From assembly GCA_023129715.1 (NCBI GenBank), contig JAGMBO010000004.1, forward strand, positions 62,001 to 126,000: DNA of 64,000 nucleotides. Direction: 5' to 3'. Position numbers and translations under genes: made by a program. Shown in pieces: positions 63,393-64,000 of this stretch. Position 1 is the first letter of the stretch; each line of letters begins with the position of its first letter. The stretch is from Candidatus Eiseniibacteriota bacterium (GTDB lineage Bacteria > Eisenbacteria > RBG-16-71-46 > CAIMUX01 > WJJG01). The notes beneath the pieces are model-generated. The model saw only the letters and a program-made list of their open reading frames with translations, was not told the DNA's origin and did not search any database.

Positions 63393-64000
63393 ACACTGGC
63401 TGCGTGGGTTTCGCCGTCTCTTCGGCGAGCGCCGACGTGGGCCTGTGCATCCCGGTGCCGGGCCGGATGTCAACGAGGTGCTGCAGGCCTTCGAGGCCCG
63501 GGCGGGCCTGCGTTTCAACGATACCGGTCTTCTACAGCGGGCCCTGACGCACCGGTCTTACCTCGGTGGGGAAGAGGCCCACGGCCCCGATTCCAATGAA
63601 CGCCTTGAGTTCCTCGGCGATGCGGTGCTCGAACTGATCGTCATCGAGCATCTCTATCACCGCTTTCCCTTCGACCGTGAGGGCGACCTGACCCAGAAGA
63701 AGTCGCTGTTGGTCAGCCGCCCGGTGCTCGCCGACCGGGCCGAGCGGTTGAGGCTCGGCCGGTTCATTCTGCTCAGCGATGCCGAACGCGAGGCGGGGGG
63801 CGGGGAACGCAGTTCGATTCTTGCCGATGGCTTCGAGGCTGTTCTCGGGGCGATCTACCTGGATCAGGGTCTCGAGGGGGCGCGTCGCTTCGTCGGTCGT
63901 TGGCTGCTGCGCCATTCGAGCCGCATCCTGCACGATACCGAGAAACAGAACTTCAAGAGCCTGCTGCAGGAACGCATCCAGGCCCATCTGCGCGTCCATC
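63361..64000 (+). CDS. rnc: Ribonuclease III (3' end outside window)
   Basis: RNase III cleaves double-stranded RNA in rRNA processing. The frame runs open to the window end. It shows LLQRALTHRSYLGGEE, the signature NERLEFLGDAVLELIVIEHL and ILADGFEAVLGAIYLDQG with acidic metal ligands, and the start of the dsRNA-binding domain (EKQNFKSLLQERIQAHL). The ATG at 63361 lies inside fabF, giving a basic N-terminal stretch (WLRGFRRLFGERRR); a GTG at 63352 is also possible and the exact start is uncertain. fabF-rnc order is common. Confidence 0.93.
   Translation, partial: MSRWWSRPPHRHWLRGFRRLFGERRRGPVHPGAGPDVNEVLQAFEARAGLRFNDTGLLQRALTHRSYLGGEEAHGPDSNERLEFLGDAVLELIVIEHLYHRFPFDREGDLTQKKSLLVSRPVLADRAERLRLGRFILLSDAEREAGGGERSSILADGFEAVLGAIYLDQGLEGARRFVGRWLLRHSSRILHDTEKQNFKSLLQERIQAHLRVH

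Overview
The window is one dense, GC-rich, almost entirely plus-strand block of bacterial chromosome. Sixty-one coding sequences are supported; the first (fliH) and last (rnc) are cut by the window edges. Heptose-activation genes for LPS, a Wzi-like outer-membrane barrel, a PilQ secretin and flagellar export genes mark a diderm. The C-terminal FlgD-Ig-like sorting domain on the secreted protein at 36785-39328, together with the high GC, suggests an FCB-group lineage of the Eisenbacteria/Krumholzibacteriota/Latescibacterota kind. That placement is inference, not proven here. I see no IS elements, CRISPR arrays, tRNAs or rRNAs.

Layout. (1) 1-19773: flagellar genes fliH-fliI-fliJ-motE-like-fliK-flgD-flgE-fliL-fliM-fliN-fliO-fliP-fliQ-fliR, an apparent intrinsic terminator, then flhB-flhA-flhF-flhG, a small membrane protein, fliA (sigma-28) and two uncharacterised genes. 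(2) 19825-22091: an HDOD protein and a GAF-GGDEF diguanylate cyclase with an intact inhibitory site. (3) 22152-26330: envelope polysaccharide genes (Wzi-like barrel, polyprenyl-phosphate sugar transferase, Gfo/Idh oxidoreductase). (4) 26594-36662: housekeeping genes valS, a DUF4139 protein, uvrB, nadC, birA, ftsY, radC. (5) 36785-39328: a secreted class II glutamine-amidotransferase-like protein with a FlgD-like C-terminal domain. (6) 39729-55165: a complete type IV pilus locus (pilB, pilC, major and minor pilins, pilMNOPQ, a divergent pilT, an unknown membrane protein, a large Ig-repeat lipoprotein and the prepilin peptidase). (7) 55328-56856: heptose activation (rfaE1, rfaE2). (8) 56995-58766: a cyclic 2,3-diphosphoglycerate synthetase-like protein and ndk. 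(9) 58815-64000: yceD-rpmF-plsX-fabD-acpP-fabF-rnc, lacking the usual fabH and fabG.

How it fits together. Regions 1, 2, 3 and 6 place swimming, c-di-GMP synthesis, exopolysaccharide and twitching pili side by side. PilB carries a tandem N-terminal motif resembling the c-di-GMP-binding MshEN domain, so the cyclase could act directly on pilus extension (inference). The most unusual items are the PilT-family ATPase that lacks both His-box histidines, the secreted Ntn-hydrolase-like amidotransferase with a sorting domain, FlhB with NPTR instead of NPTH, an FlhF with altered G motifs, and strong palindromes placed at the start of the polysaccharide transcript and between the major pilin and the first minor pilin gene.
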